Origin: Cryptomeria japonica
Lineage: Eukaryota > Streptophyta > Pinopsida > Cupressales > Cupressaceae
Direction: 5' to 3'
Length of the DNA stretch: 60,000 bases
Assembly (NCBI RefSeq): GCF_030272615.1
Contig: NC_081407.1
Location: forward strand, 145,887,744-145,947,743
The notes under the pieces are model-generated. The model did no database searches. It was not told where the DNA came from and saw only the letters and a program-made list of their open reading frames with translations. The position numbers and the translations under genes were made by a program. Below, piece by piece: positions 13,101-23,090 of the stretch; within the stretch, counting starts at the first letter, position 1; every line of letters starts with the position of its first letter.

Positions 13101-13516
13101 CAAAAACACCTTCAACAAGCATTATTCCATTTTCTCCTCAGCCGGACGTTGAGCCTAAATCTCCTAAACATAAGATGCATGATGGTCTTGATCCTGTGCG
13201 AGTTAAAGATCCTATTTTTATAAATCTTGATGATGATATGGATGAAAATGTTATTCATGATGAAAATGTTACTCCTCTTGCTTCTGATAGTGAATATGAA
13301 CTTGTTGATGTTGATAACTATTTATCTAATGAATTTTCTAAAGCACTTATCCTAGCTCCTAGACAAGAACAATGTGGCTTGGAACATGAACATAGCCCTT
13401 GTTTGGATCTTGTGATAGCTCCATCTGCTGTGTTGGATGTTCCTCCTCTAGCATGTTCCCTGCCTTCCCGAAACATTGATCAGCAAGATCGGGGGCTAGA
13501 TGACGTGCTAGACTAG
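10178..13516 (+). CDS. TRG1 Gag-protease-like polyprotein, 1112 aa
   Basis: Structural polyprotein of the retrotransposon, expected to form particles and package element RNA. Seen in order: a Pro/Ser/Asn-rich N-terminal region (about 100-260); a Ty3-type retrotransposon Gag domain (about 279-443), including the KALQWYCSLP and LTRTLRD-type blocks; a zinc-finger-like CQFHRQPGHDTEKC (C544, H547, H552, C557); and a retropepsin-like region from about 653 with LIDPSC (Asp674) and LGYPWLSSM near 745, followed by a LKF..NGE segment. A basic stretch, RRNRSAREHRRK, lies near 947, and the tail is acidic. The protease site is DPSC rather than the usual D-S/T-G, so activity is doubtful. There is no pol. 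The frame is fully open, unlike every other element here. ATG 10178 is the first ATG of the open frame and follows the leader. Confidence 0.9.
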   Translation: MEPNLNSLFNEDMGNSSNPLNDEVSVEQLSKLDNQFDNFRQWMSQEYLDSQALPLIEGLKYMLQSDKNGIDILRGIAHIVDSNVMPMKSCAENLGYTQPPTQVNHSIPLMTPIASIPTFTSNIMATSTQDIPPMITSHGGNPSSSINPLPSLNPTSSFIPSMSVPITSPQINMTQGGNSFNQSIPPCSVPPAQSSPMTNYHRVPPPYSLPSFNNITPPSQSNTSNMNSSTEVTINNLAQTVSSLQQQIASMNQSKFSVPTFDVASPLSLDIVQAIPPKHVEIPHLELYNGKGDPLTHVKTFQTICTDFAYDQRLLAKLFTRTLRDKALQWYCSLPSYSITSFEQLANAFIQQFQNNISPKVTLIDLMHCKQGVKEKVTDFIGRYKHLYAQISFPVPDNDIQRIFISNLQKDIRDKLLFSEFTSFQQLCATLHNYQLIVSQMEQSHPMAPSDKGDSSQQPFGKFKPNRDSIKFNENIINNNVNAASGVPPISKFFKKERKYTPLNESLHSIMNKLLEQNVLTLPPIRQIDPAKITSPYFDNKAFCQFHRQPGHDTEKCFSLKGKIQDLIDNNTISVSGVNDKGNTSVAPPNQNLQIFTDPLPSHTSNAIEANDSSLSSDGLVSMTPNVINFEEQQEIPKEPSITFDSNETIRAPDGPLYIVAKVKNTPCRGVLIDPSCMINVITEEFLFTLQLNQVIYDKIDVIVKLFDAFSSPTIGSITLPIEVHNKSLDVNFAIIPSSEQFRVKLGYPWLSSMKAIASPIHKCLKFLHNGEVVTINHSLFKPAERTSSIPIDYFWPKQFQSLPPRSDHLFKSYQKWKTDMILSLSEPRTPKLDIPIILEKEVLPLKDKTNVFPQEDSQLIPMDVTMSMPNKLPKSRPIPPRHDGLGLLPKPNILPLYGAVPPPSFYREKRPSSSPIIQPKRPQPKHPSDRDENIPPPQSSSLPTKTRRNRSAREHRRKCHLRAQAAASQTLQSPKTPSTSIIPFSPQPDVEPKSPKHKMHDGLDPVRVKDPIFINLDDDMDENVIHDENVTPLASDSEYELVDVDNYLSNEFSKALILAPRQEQCGLEHEHSPCLDLVIAPSAVLDVPPLACSLPSRNIDQQDRGLDDVLD

Positions 13517-14244
13517 TTACATTAGCATAGCAGATTCTCTCCTCCTCTCTTTTGTTACTTCTTCTATATGTTATTCTCATTCTTCTATTTGTCATCCTTA
13601 GTGTTGTCTACTTGAGGACGATGCAAAGCATTGAGATCTCTCGATCTCTCTCATGTTGACTCAAAAGACACATGTGTTCCCTTCTTCTACGTGACCTTCC
13701 TTGATTGGGGAATGAAGAACAATTATGCATACATACATATGATATATATACATGAATTATCATACAGCATACTGACCCCAAGGAAAGCAAAGTCACCTCG
13801 TGCTTTGTGTTTTGTGTCTATTATCCTTGGGCTTATCTCACACTTGGGGGCTAAATCCTTGCGATAACGTGCTCCTTTCCTTTCTCATTCTTATGTGTAT
13901 CACTACGTTAAAACAATCACCTCCGGTGAGGCATGTGCGATTGCTTTAACGTAGGGGGGCATACATCCCGTTCATATCTTTTCAAGATACTTGAAAATTT
14001 CTTGGTAAATTTAACCTTGCCTTGAAAATTTTTGATATCTTTCTTGCATGACTCATAGTGAGGGAACCTTACTACTGACAGTCATGGTTCTCCCTCGTGA
14101 TCTTCCCTTTTACTTTGTCAATCGAAGTCGTAAGATCCTTAGTCCACTGGGGGCTTGGTGTATCTTGCCTCCTTGACGTGGTGAAAGTCTTTCAATATTG
14201 TTTCCTTGTACTTTACCGGTAGTATGAGCATACATACTCCCGCT
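13517..14244 (+). other. TRG1 3' internal non-coding region
   Basis: No ORF of note in 728 bp; pol is absent rather than decayed here, as no RT or integrase motif appears in any frame. It contains a long stem-loop (13903-13954) and two purine-tract-like phrases, TTGGGGGCTAAAT (near 13844) and CTGGGGGCTTGG (near 14147), that resemble the true tract next to the 3' LTR. Confidence 0.7.
13903..13954 (+). other. Long stem-loop in TRG1 3' region
   Basis: Arms CTACGTTAAAACAATC (13903-13918) and GATTGCTTTAACGTAG (13939-13954) pair over 16 bp with one G-U-compatible position. The 20-nt loop holds its own CCTC/GAGG mini-stem. Position after the gag ORF suggests a 3' UTR RNA structure; function unknown. 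Confidence 0.7.
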
Positions 14245-14259
14245 AAAGTGGGGGCTAAA
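14245..14259 (+). other. TRG1 polypurine tract
   Basis: AAAGTGGGGGCTAAA directly abuts the 3' LTR start at 14260, the expected place for plus-strand priming. Confidence 0.8.
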
Positions 14260-15555
14260 TGTAGCATCCTAAAATTGCGACACTTGCAATTTCGACTGCA
14301 TTTTGGTCTTCACGATGGCGACGCAACATGCAACCTGAATGGAGACCCTGAAACTTGCTCACGACACTGAAAACTGCATTTTTCAAGCACCCTGGCCTGA
14401 ACCTCCTTGCACCTTGCTGTCCCGGGAGGTGGGACCAGAGCGCCCAGTGCCCTGGTCCCTCAGGACCAGGGCGCCCAGCGCCCTGGTCCCTCAGGACCAG
14501 GGCGCCCAGCGCCCTGGTCCCTCAGGACCAAGGCGCCCAGCGCCCTGGTCCCTGGGTCCTATTTTGGGCCCGGTCTCCTAAGGGGCTCGGGTCTTTTTGT
14601 TTGCAATTTGGAAATTAACTTTCCTGGTCGGCCTAAGGTCAGAAAAATCAGTCTATCAGCCCTAAATGACAAGTATATAAACTACATTTTTCTCTCTCAT
14701 TTGGCATGATGATGAGGATAGATGAGAAAAAAAGGCGAAAGCAAGATTCAAACATTCAAACATTCAAGCATTCAAGCATTCAAGCATTCCTTCTAAGTCT
14801 CCATTCAAGGCTAAGTGTTGCATTCAAGACAAGGATTCAACCATTGAAGAGGAGATCACATATTACATACAACATACAACATACAACATCTAAACCTTCG
14901 CACATAAGGATACAAACATCCTTAGAACAAGGTATTAGTACTTGTTTTACAGTCATTTACATTTACAGCTCTTGCTCATTTCTTGGTTAATTCCAAAATC
15001 TGGGTTTGACCTAAAGGCAAACCCCTAATCCCTAACCCCCCAATTGTCTTCACTTTTCTGTGTGTAGGTTGCAGGTACGCAGCTGAGATTGAAGATCTGG
15101 AATCCTTGTGCAGAGACGAACAGATCCCCCTTCGTTTCGTGGATTTTTCGGAGGACCGTGGCGCCGGGCGCCATCATCCTGACAACTTTTGCTCAAATTT
15201 GCAGGACAGTGCCGTATCGACATTTTACTGCTAATTCCAGGTCCGCAGCTTCATCCTATAATCCGAACTCAGTTTATAAGCAAATCTTTGTCACTTTCTA
15301 TGCATGCTTAGTTTGATTCTTCTATCAACTTTCTTTACAAAAGAGGGTAGCCTTGCTATCTTAACCCTTGAAACACATTTAGCATCCAATCTTGCATTGC
15401 ATGGGATTGGATCTAGTGGGTTTCAACCCCTCTTTTGAATGTAAAGTCTCTCCCCTAAGTGAAAACCATCGAATCCTAGCGAACCTCCCTTCTCTCTCCT
15501 CGGAGTTGGAAGAGGGGAGAACAACTAGGGTTCGATCGTGATTTTCCGCTTTACA
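14260..15555 (+). repeat. TRG1 3' LTR (1296 bp)
   Basis: Same order as the 5' LTR, starting TGTAGCATCC and ending CTTTACA. It carries four hairpin units (14432-14458, 14463-14489, 14494-14520, 14525-14551) instead of three. The fourth has AAGGCGC in place of AGGGCGC, which breaks one pair. About 25 substitutions from the 5' LTR, most of them C/T or G/A. Confidence 0.95.
14432..14551 (+). repeat. U3 hairpin array of the 3' LTR, 4 units
   Basis: Same 31-bp unit as 7824-7912, with one extra copy. The unit-number difference between LTRs of one insertion shows the array gains or loses whole units after or during copying. Confidence 0.95.
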
Positions 15556-16334
15556 CACACACACGTGTGTGTGTGTGTAACCACCAGCTGAACTAGCATC
15601 TGTGCTCATAGCACATAGTTCCTTCACTACTACCTATGTTATAAGACTCATTGCTGGGAGATCGTGTTCTAGATCTGCCGAGAATCTTGCGGTGATAGTC
15701 ATTTCATGTTTCTTGAAAGTTGCACAACAACACATGTATATATTAAAAGAAAACTTGTGGTATATATATACATGTATATATACGTGTGTATATATATACA
15801 TACATATATATACACATTTATATATATACATACATACATACATGTATATATATACATGTGTGTGTGTGTATGTATTTATATACACGTCTATATATATACA
15901 TACATGTATATCTATATATATATATATGTAGATATGTAGATATATATGTATATGTATACATGTATATGTATATATGTTTATGCATATATATATACATGTA
16001 TACATCTATATGTATATATGTGTGTATATATGTATATTTATGTGTATACATATCTATATATATGTATGTATGTATTTATAAATATATATGTATATGCATA
16101 TTCATATGTACATACATACATACATATATTATATGTATAGGTATATGTATGTGTGTGTAGATATATAAAAATACATATATACATATATATAAACATATAT
16201 ACATATATATAAACATATATACATATATATACACATATATATATATATATATACATATATATGCATATATATATACATATATATATACATATATATTCAT
16301 ATATACATATATATACATATATACATATATATAC

Positions 16335-16367
<33 letters not shown>

Positions 16368-16368
16368 G
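15556..16368. repeat. Microsatellite DNA right of TRG1
   Basis: Starts with a (CA)n(TG)n palindrome at 15556-15577, which is the continuation of the target site. About 155 bp of unique sequence (15578-15735) follows, then mixed TATA/CATA/TATG tracts to a (TG)n run ending near 16368. Reading frames in it are low-complexity and not genes. Confidence 0.9.
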
Positions 16369-16862
16369 ATATTGATGTAGCTAGTTAAAACATAACCAAT
16401 ATAACAGAGAATAATCAGGAATAAACACAAGTCTAGATCAAATGTTCTTCATTATTCTTCTACAAGTCTAGCCATTCTACCATTACAATGAAAAAGTCCC
16501 TAATTTAAACAATCACCAAAAATTTCATTTAGGGAAATTTTCAAATCTATCCCAAAAATCATGAAATCTTCTAGAAATATAAAAAACATTCCTATGACAC
16601 AAAAAAACAACTTTCTACTCTCAAAAATATTACGAGCTCAAAATTAACTAAAAAACCAACTTTCTAAAAAACTGGAAAAAGGAGTAAAAGCCAATTTTGA
16701 GGCCTTAGATGAAGGAATCCGGCCATGAAATTTTGAAGTTTGAGGGGCCCTACCAAACTTGGTTTTGTCAACAATCCAATCAACTCCTCAAGATCTACGT
16801 CCACGTAAAATTTCAGCCCAATCGGACAACTGAGTCAAAAGTTATGACCTCGCGAAGTCCCT
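16369..16862. other. Non-repetitive island between microsatellites
   Basis: About 490 bp of ordinary-complexity DNA without a convincing ORF. The stretch AAAATTTCAGCCCAATCGG followed by CAAAAGTTATGACCTCG (near 16807-16855) is of a kind I associate with plant LTR or UTR sequence, so this may be a retroelement scrap; not proven. Confidence 0.4.
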
Positions 16863-17372
16863 GCATCATTTATATATGTATGTACGTATACATATATACA
16901 TATACATATATATACATATAAATGTACATGTACATTCATATATATATATATATATATGTATATTTGTATGCATGTATGTACATATATATATATGCATATA
17001 CATATATGTATATATATATATATAATATATATATGTATGTATACATATGTATACATATATATATATACATACATCTATATATATATATACATATGTATAT
17101 ATGTAGATATATATACATGTAGATATATATATGTATATATATGTAGACATATATACATATATGTATGTATATATATGTATATATATGTAGATATATATAC
17201 ATATATGTATGTATATATATGTATATATATATACATATATGTATGTATATATACACACACACATACATATATATACACATATATATATAGACACATAAAC
17301 ATAAACATATACATATACATACACATATACATACACATATACATACACATACACATACACATACATACATAC
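16863..17372. repeat. Compound TA/CATA microsatellite
   Basis: About 510 bp of ATAT, ACATAT and GTATAT tracts ending in (CATACA)n and (CATAC)n. It directly borders the GC-rich motif cluster at the left end of DNA-T. Confidence 0.95.
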
Positions 17373-17440
17373 GGGCAAGTGCAAGCTAATGAGTCACAAA
17401 TTCACGGAAGTCTGCGTGTTGGAAAACACACTCCTCAAAA

Positions 17441-17657
17441 TGGGGGCCCATTTCAAAAAAATGGGGGCCCATTAATGGTTCGAGCTCCCGAGCCGAAAGG
17501 TGATAGGGGCCCGAAGCTAAAGTAAACGGGCCCCCATTTGTAAAAAAAATAGGGGCCCGTTTTTAAATTGTATTTTTACCGTTTTTTTGGGCGAATTTTT
17601 TCCTTTTCACCATGACAGTAAATTGAGAAGAGAAGATCAAAAATGGGCCCCCATGCT
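17441..17657. repeat. Cluster of GGGGGCCC motifs in both orientations
   Basis: Six copies of a short GC-rich motif in otherwise AT-rich DNA: ATGGGGGCCCATT (near 17441 and 17461), ATAGGGGCCCG (near 17503 and 17549), ACGGGCCCCCATTT (near 17526) and ATGGGCCCCCAT (near 17643). One of them is the left inverted end of DNA-T. Copies outside 17524 may be flanking or may mean that the true end lies farther left. Confidence 0.75.
17523..17544 (+). repeat. DNA-T left terminal inverted repeat
   Basis: TAAACGGGCCCCCATTTG then TAAA; 21 of 22 bases match the complement of 50887-50908. Confidence 0.6.
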
Positions 17658-18265
17658 GTGGATTCCATTTCAAGCCTCCACCACTATCCCAGGTACACAT
17701 TCAGTCATCTATTTTCACATTTCATAATTTTCTTATATATTTTTCCTATTTTTTTGTGTATTATTTAGTTTTTGTTTGTATTATTTTAGTTTTTTTAAAA
17801 AGTAGCCTATAAATAAATTAGTTTTTATATTTGTAAATTCTTGATTTTGATCTGAAATATTCTTCAACAGTTAACCCTAAACCCTAATCAATAAATTTAC
17901 AAATCAAAACCAAACCTAGATAGTTAACAAAACAAAATATCAAATTAGATATCTCAAAAACATAAAAATGAAAATGAAATCAAAACAAAAATAAAAACAA
18001 AAACGAAATCGAAACAAAAACAAAAACGAAAACAAAATCGAAACAAAAACAAAAATGAAAACGAAATCAAAACAAAAAAAAAAACCGAAAATGAAATCGA
18101 AACAAAAACAAAAATGAAAAGGAAATCGAAACAAAACCGAACATATGTACCAAAATTGTTCTTAATCCTCATTAGGCAATACAAAACTTACCACTATTAG
18201 TATAACCTTAAAATTAATTAACATTACTCTTCAAATTTTAGATATCAAAGTTTAGGCTTAGGTTT
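17658..18265. other. AT-rich DNA with an AAAACGAAATCG minisatellite
   Basis: No gene. From about 17960 to 18137 an imperfect repeat of AAACAAAAAC and GAAATCGAAAC phrases runs about 180 bp; minus-strand frames through it read Phe-Cys-Phe repeats and are rejected as coding. Confidence 0.7.
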
Positions 18266-18766
18266 ATGACATGTCATGGCATAAAGGTCCTATTATGGTC
18301 CTTTTATGTCATGTGATGGTATAAAAGGACCAATTATGGACACATTATGTCATGTCATGACATAATAGGACACATTATGCCATGATGGCATAATATGTCC
18401 TATTATGCCATGACATTGCATAATGGGTCCATAGTTGGTCCTATTATATCATGTCATGGTATAATAGGACCTATTATGCCATGATGGCATAATAGGTCCT
18501 ATTATGCCATGACATTTCATAATAGTCCACCTATTATGCCATCATGGCATAACAGGTCCATAATAGGACCTATTAAGCCACAACATGACATGATTTTCTC
18601 GAATTGCCAACTTCATCATCTAATTCATCTCCAACACTTAAGCTATGCTAATTCGACATGTTTACTTAGTATGATAGGAGCAATTATGGACCTATTATGC
18701 CATGATGACATAATAGGTTCTATTATGCCATGGCATTGCATAATAGGTCCATAGCTGGTCCTATTA
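18266..18766. repeat. Array of palindromic ATTATGCCAT motifs
   Basis: About 500 bp made largely of CATGGCATAATAGG, GGTCCTATTATGCC and close variants in both orientations. The best unit, 18467-18499, is a 33-bp near-perfect palindrome: GGACCTATTATGCCAT meets its complement around one asymmetric base. It lies about 750 bp inside the left end of DNA-T. Subterminal repeats that bind transposase are known in several plant DNA transposons; that role here is inference. Confidence 0.8.
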
Positions 18767-20460
18767 TTGGATTTTTAACAACTTATAAATATCTTGTGTA
18801 TCATTTAACATATCCACACCTAAAGGATTTGGTCTTACATTAAAATTAAAAAAGAGAGAAAAGTAAACATAATTTTTTTATTCATGGGTGAAAACCATTC
18901 TTATGACACCTTGGACAAGTACCTTGGCAACATGTATAATTTTTTTTTAAAAGTACCCTACACTTAGGAGTATACCATAATCCATTCAAATTATCTTTAT
19001 TCTCAACCATCCTTGTCATCATCCATATCATGTATCTCACATTCCTAGTTTTTGACCTTGATTCAAGTGTTTTAATCATTTTGAGACATGTTTTAGGAAA
19101 ATTCTAATATATAAAATCTTATTTACAGAGAACTCTTACAAAAAAATTGAGAAGATGAGTAACATATATCCACATCTCTACCAAAGTAAGGAGTATGAGT
19201 TGAACATGTGATGCCTACCTAGGTAGATATCTACCCAAGTAATCTTATCCTATCCTCTAGGTGCAAATATGCAATACAATAGCTAGCTAAATACAAGAAA
19301 ATAATGATGCACCAACAAAGTGAATGTACACATTGAGGTGACACATAACATAAAAGAGAAACCACTAGATATCACATAATTTAATATTTTATGTTTACTT
19401 CATATTATATTACCCTACTTGTAGGGCATGTTTAATATTTTCTCACTTGATTTCCTTTTTTAATCCTACTTTTACTTCAAGTGTAAATTATCTCCTATTT
19501 TTACATTATCTAATCTTTATGAGTAACTAGACTAATTTCCCATAATTATTTACATCTTATACTTTAATCTTTGTTCTATCTTATGATCTTCAAGACTATT
19601 TGCTTCACATATATGTTCATATAGTGGTTTTTTAATCTTATTAAAGCATTATCTTTTGTTTGTATATTGGTTAATCTATCTTCTTAAAGTATTATCTTAT
19701 GTTCATACATTGGGCAATTTATCACTTTAGATCCTATTACCCCACTTGTAGGGCATGGATTATATTATCACTTTAGATCCTTAAACTTCTATGAATTTGT
19801 GCATGTATTCTATTACCCCACTTGTGAATTTGTTCATGCATTGGGCAATTTATCACTTTAGATCATTTTTGTATATCCTTCCATTTATATATAAAATTAT
19901 ATCTTATGTTCATACATTGGCCTATTATTTTAGAGAATATAATAGATTATACTATTTGATCACACATTTTTGCATCTTAGTATCATATGATTGTGCTTCA
20001 CATGATGATCATATGATCATATCTTGGTTTATAGAGCGTAATGATCTTACATTTCAATATCGCATTTTAAGTACTTATCATCAATCCTTATATATTCTTA
20101 CACTAAAAGGAGTATCATCTTATTTAGATCACTTCTTTATTGATCTTATGTATGAAATATTTTATATTGATTTTAATAGTTGATGCATTTTACAAGAAAT
20201 GAATGCATTAAATTGAATATATAGTAGATTTATTAAGTTTCATTGACAGTTTTTATTAAATTTTGTGTGCAAATTTTATATTTATAGATTCAATAGTATT
20301 TACATGTATATTTTTTTAAGTTTAATATTATATTATATTTTATGTGTATCTCATTCAACAACATAGAAATGTTACTATTTATAAATGTTTTTTTGAAAAC
20401 TAAAATAGATTCTTCTTTGACATAGAGTTCTATATAATTCATGTATATCTTTATATATGC
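18767..20460. other. AT-rich DNA, no clear gene
   Basis: No frame resembles a known protein. The phrase CTTGTAGGGCATG repeats near 19419 and 19745, and TTATCACTTTAGATC repeats near 19718, 19762 and 19850, suggesting local duplications. It could hold upstream exons or the promoter of the gene at 20461, but I cannot define them. Confidence 0.4.
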
Positions 20461-22344
20461 AGGAGCTCTTTGTTATCATAGATGTCTTTGACATAGATAA
20501 ACTATTAGGTGAAAATCCCCCACCACAACCCCCTCCTCCTCCTCCTCCACCTCCACCACCACCACCACCACCACCTCCACCACCCCTAGATTGGATGAAA
20601 TTCGTTTAAGAGAAGAAATTAATGAAAACCTACAAGTGATTGAACAAAATATTGCTGCTATCCAAAATGAGCCAATCACACTACCCCATCTTCTAGAGTT
20701 TGCAAAATCAATGCAAACTGTTGTTGAGTTAGTTAGATCTGTTGATTCTCAATTAGATCAATTTCATAGACAATGACAAGAGTTGCGTGATTTTTATGCA
20801 AATGGTTTAACTTATAGGCAAATCATTGATCTAAAAATAACCAAAGCTCATTTATGTCCATATTTTACTAAACCAAAAACAAGAGAACCAATGCATCCTA
20901 ACCAGAAAAGAATATCAATTAGGTGGTGTGTGCATCCAGAAATGGCTAGACACTTTTGGGATACATGGTGGATGGTTTTTTATTATCCACCACATCGTAA
21001 TTATGAGGTCCCTTTTTATTTTTTTGAAGAAATTATACTGTGAGTTTGTAATGAACCAAAAACCAAATTATTTTGACATTAAGTCATTCCAGGGCATTGG
21101 TCATGGAATGCCACAGCATAGATTAGGGACACAGAGTAATAATCCCCTACCAGATCCACCCATAGTTCCACTTGTTGCTCCATCGATTCCTGCAGATGTC
21201 CAAAATACATCATTCATTTTGACATTAGATGCTTTGACTTCCCTCACAGGTAACCTAAGTGAGCAAGCTGCTCACATGGCATCGGCTCCTCAATGGATGC
21301 CACATATGTGTTCGAGTTGTCATGAGACGTGTGTAGGTCCTACTGCTAATGCAGAATCTGCTTTAGTTCTAGCTGAGCATGATGTAGTAGATGATAGTAT
21401 GATGACATCATATATGGATTTTCTTTGCTCAGATGATCATCTTGACCAGGTATAGATATATATACATGTACATGTCAATCTATTAATACTTGACTAAATA
21501 TAGGTATAAATTAAGTGCATGACTTTTTTTATACAATCTAATACTTCATTAAATAAATTTTGTTTATGTAGATAAGGACTACACCTAATATTAGAGTCAA
21601 TATTGCATCTACTGGAACACAACTCGACACACCTTATGGGGTATAGTATACATTTCTATCTAGACATTGTACTATCCTTTTAAGTTAATATGTTATCATC
21701 ATATACTATATAAATTTTCATGTTGATACATTGAATGCTTCTTTCTCCAAGATTTAGGTCATGAGGGACCCTCTACATCACATCGAGAAGAGGGTCTGAC
21801 TACTGTGACACCATCTATGGTATGTATCTTATAATTCATAAATTAAATATGAAATCTTACAACATTGTAACTTAACTTGAAATTATTAAGTACACATATA
21901 TATGTTCACTAAATATGATTTCATTAAATGCATGTATGCAGGTGGACACTACCATTAGGATAGGTTATCCTCATAATTTTGATCAGAGCCAATTTGAACA
22001 CACATTGACATCCTTTGAGGTATTAATAGGTAATACTTAATTTGATCTTATTTTGACTCTTAATTTAAGATTTAATTGGACACTTTAAATTTGACCTTGT
22101 ATAGGAGTTAGCTAGCACTACATTTGGTGTTGATACTACATAAGATATTGCTAGAGGATTTGATGAGTATATGGTAAGTTTGTAACTTAATTTATGAATT
22201 CTAACTATATTTGATAAATGATTCTTTTAATAGTTAATTTCAAGTATTTTAATATTATTTTTTTCTTGTACAACATGAGATGGGTGGATCTGGACCACGT
22301 CTTGGGGACAAGAGACCATGGGATGTTATTGATGATAGCACTTA
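20461..22344 (+). pseudogene. DNA-T second gene, multi-exon, broken
   Basis: I do not recognise the family. After an acceptor-like TATGCAG at 20460, a Pro/Thr-coding (CCA/CCT) tract (20517-20585) leads into a frame with LDEIRLREEINENLQVIEQN. An in-frame TGA at 20774-20776 splits it, and the same frame continues with RDFYANGLTYRQ and HFWDTWWMVFYYPPHRNY (aromatic-rich) to 21043. A frame change near 21040 then leads to a second segment ending DDHLDQ before a GTATAG donor near 21451. Smaller exon-like blocks follow at about 21572-21641, 21756-21819, 21942-22018, 22106-22172 (with an internal TAA) and about 22279-22344 (GPRLGDKRPWDVIDDST, stop TAG), each with AG and GT edges. Probably an accessory protein of the transposon; function unknown. 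Confidence 0.55.
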
Positions 22345-22388
22345 GATTTTATTGTTTATTTGGCTCTGATATGTACTCTTTTATGGAC

Positions 22389-23090
22389 TTTACACATTTG
22401 TTTACACGTGCACATACTTTATATATATGGATAGTTGCATAATAGGATTAGATCATATATATTTTGTGCATACTTTATATATTTTGTGCACATTAGATAT
22501 TATGTGGAGTTCATCATGTTACCATCCAGATATATATATGGATTAGATATTATATGGATTATGTGGACTTGAAATTTTATTGTTTATTTGGCTCTGATAT
22601 GTACTTTTTAATGGACTTTACACATTTGTTTAAACATGCACATACTTTATATATAATATGGATAGTTGCATAATAGGATTAGATCATATATATTATGTGC
22701 ATACTTTATGTGCATTGTTCCCATTAGATATTATGTGCATACTTTATACATTTGTTTACACGTGCACATACTTTATATATATGGATAGTTGCATAATAGG
22801 ATTAGATCATATATATTTTGTGCATACTTTATATATTTTGTGCACATTAGATATTATGTGGAGTTCATCATGTTACCATCCAGATATATATATGGATTAG
22901 ATATTATATGGATTATGTGGACTTGAAATTTTATTGTTTATTTGGCTCTGATATGTACTTTTTAATGGACTTTACACATTTGTTTAAACATGCACATACT
23001 TTATATATAATATGGATAGTTGCATAATAGGATTAGATCATATATATTATGTGCATACTTTATGTGCATTGTTCCCATTAGATATTATGT
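22389..23090. repeat. Tandem duplication, 354-bp unit x2
   Basis: Copies at about 22389-22736 and 22743-23090 share CACGTGCACATAC, GGATAGTTGCATAATAGG and TTGTTCCCATTAGAT at a constant 354-bp offset. Each copy contains a weaker internal half-repeat. No coding support for the short frames (MDSCIIGLDHIY) that it generates. Confidence 0.9.

Larger units (their letters stand above)
7652..15555 (+). mobile_element. TRG1: complete non-autonomous LTR retrotransposon (TR-GAG-like, Ty3 lineage)
   Basis: A 7904-bp element bounded by matching LTRs that begin TGTAG and end TTTACA. The 5-bp sequences flanking it, CACAC at 7647-7651 and CACAC at 15556-15560, match as a target-site duplication, though both lie in CA repeat. 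Order: 5' LTR, primer site 3 bp downstream, 1.25-kb leader, one ORF (Gag plus retropepsin-like region), 0.74-kb non-coding tail, purine tract, 3' LTR. No reverse transcriptase, RNase H or integrase is present, so movement would need enzymes from a related element. The LTRs differ at about 25 positions plus one 31-bp unit (about 2 percent, mostly transitions), suggesting a fairly recent insertion. This layout matches the plant class described as TR-GAG. Confidence 0.92.

Noticed and set aside
15602-17525. Several open frames of 70-190 aa in both strands
   Set aside because: Same cause: microsatellite DNA free of stops by composition.
17940-18184. Phe-Cys-Phe-rich frames
   Set aside because: Generated by the AAAACGAAATCG minisatellite.
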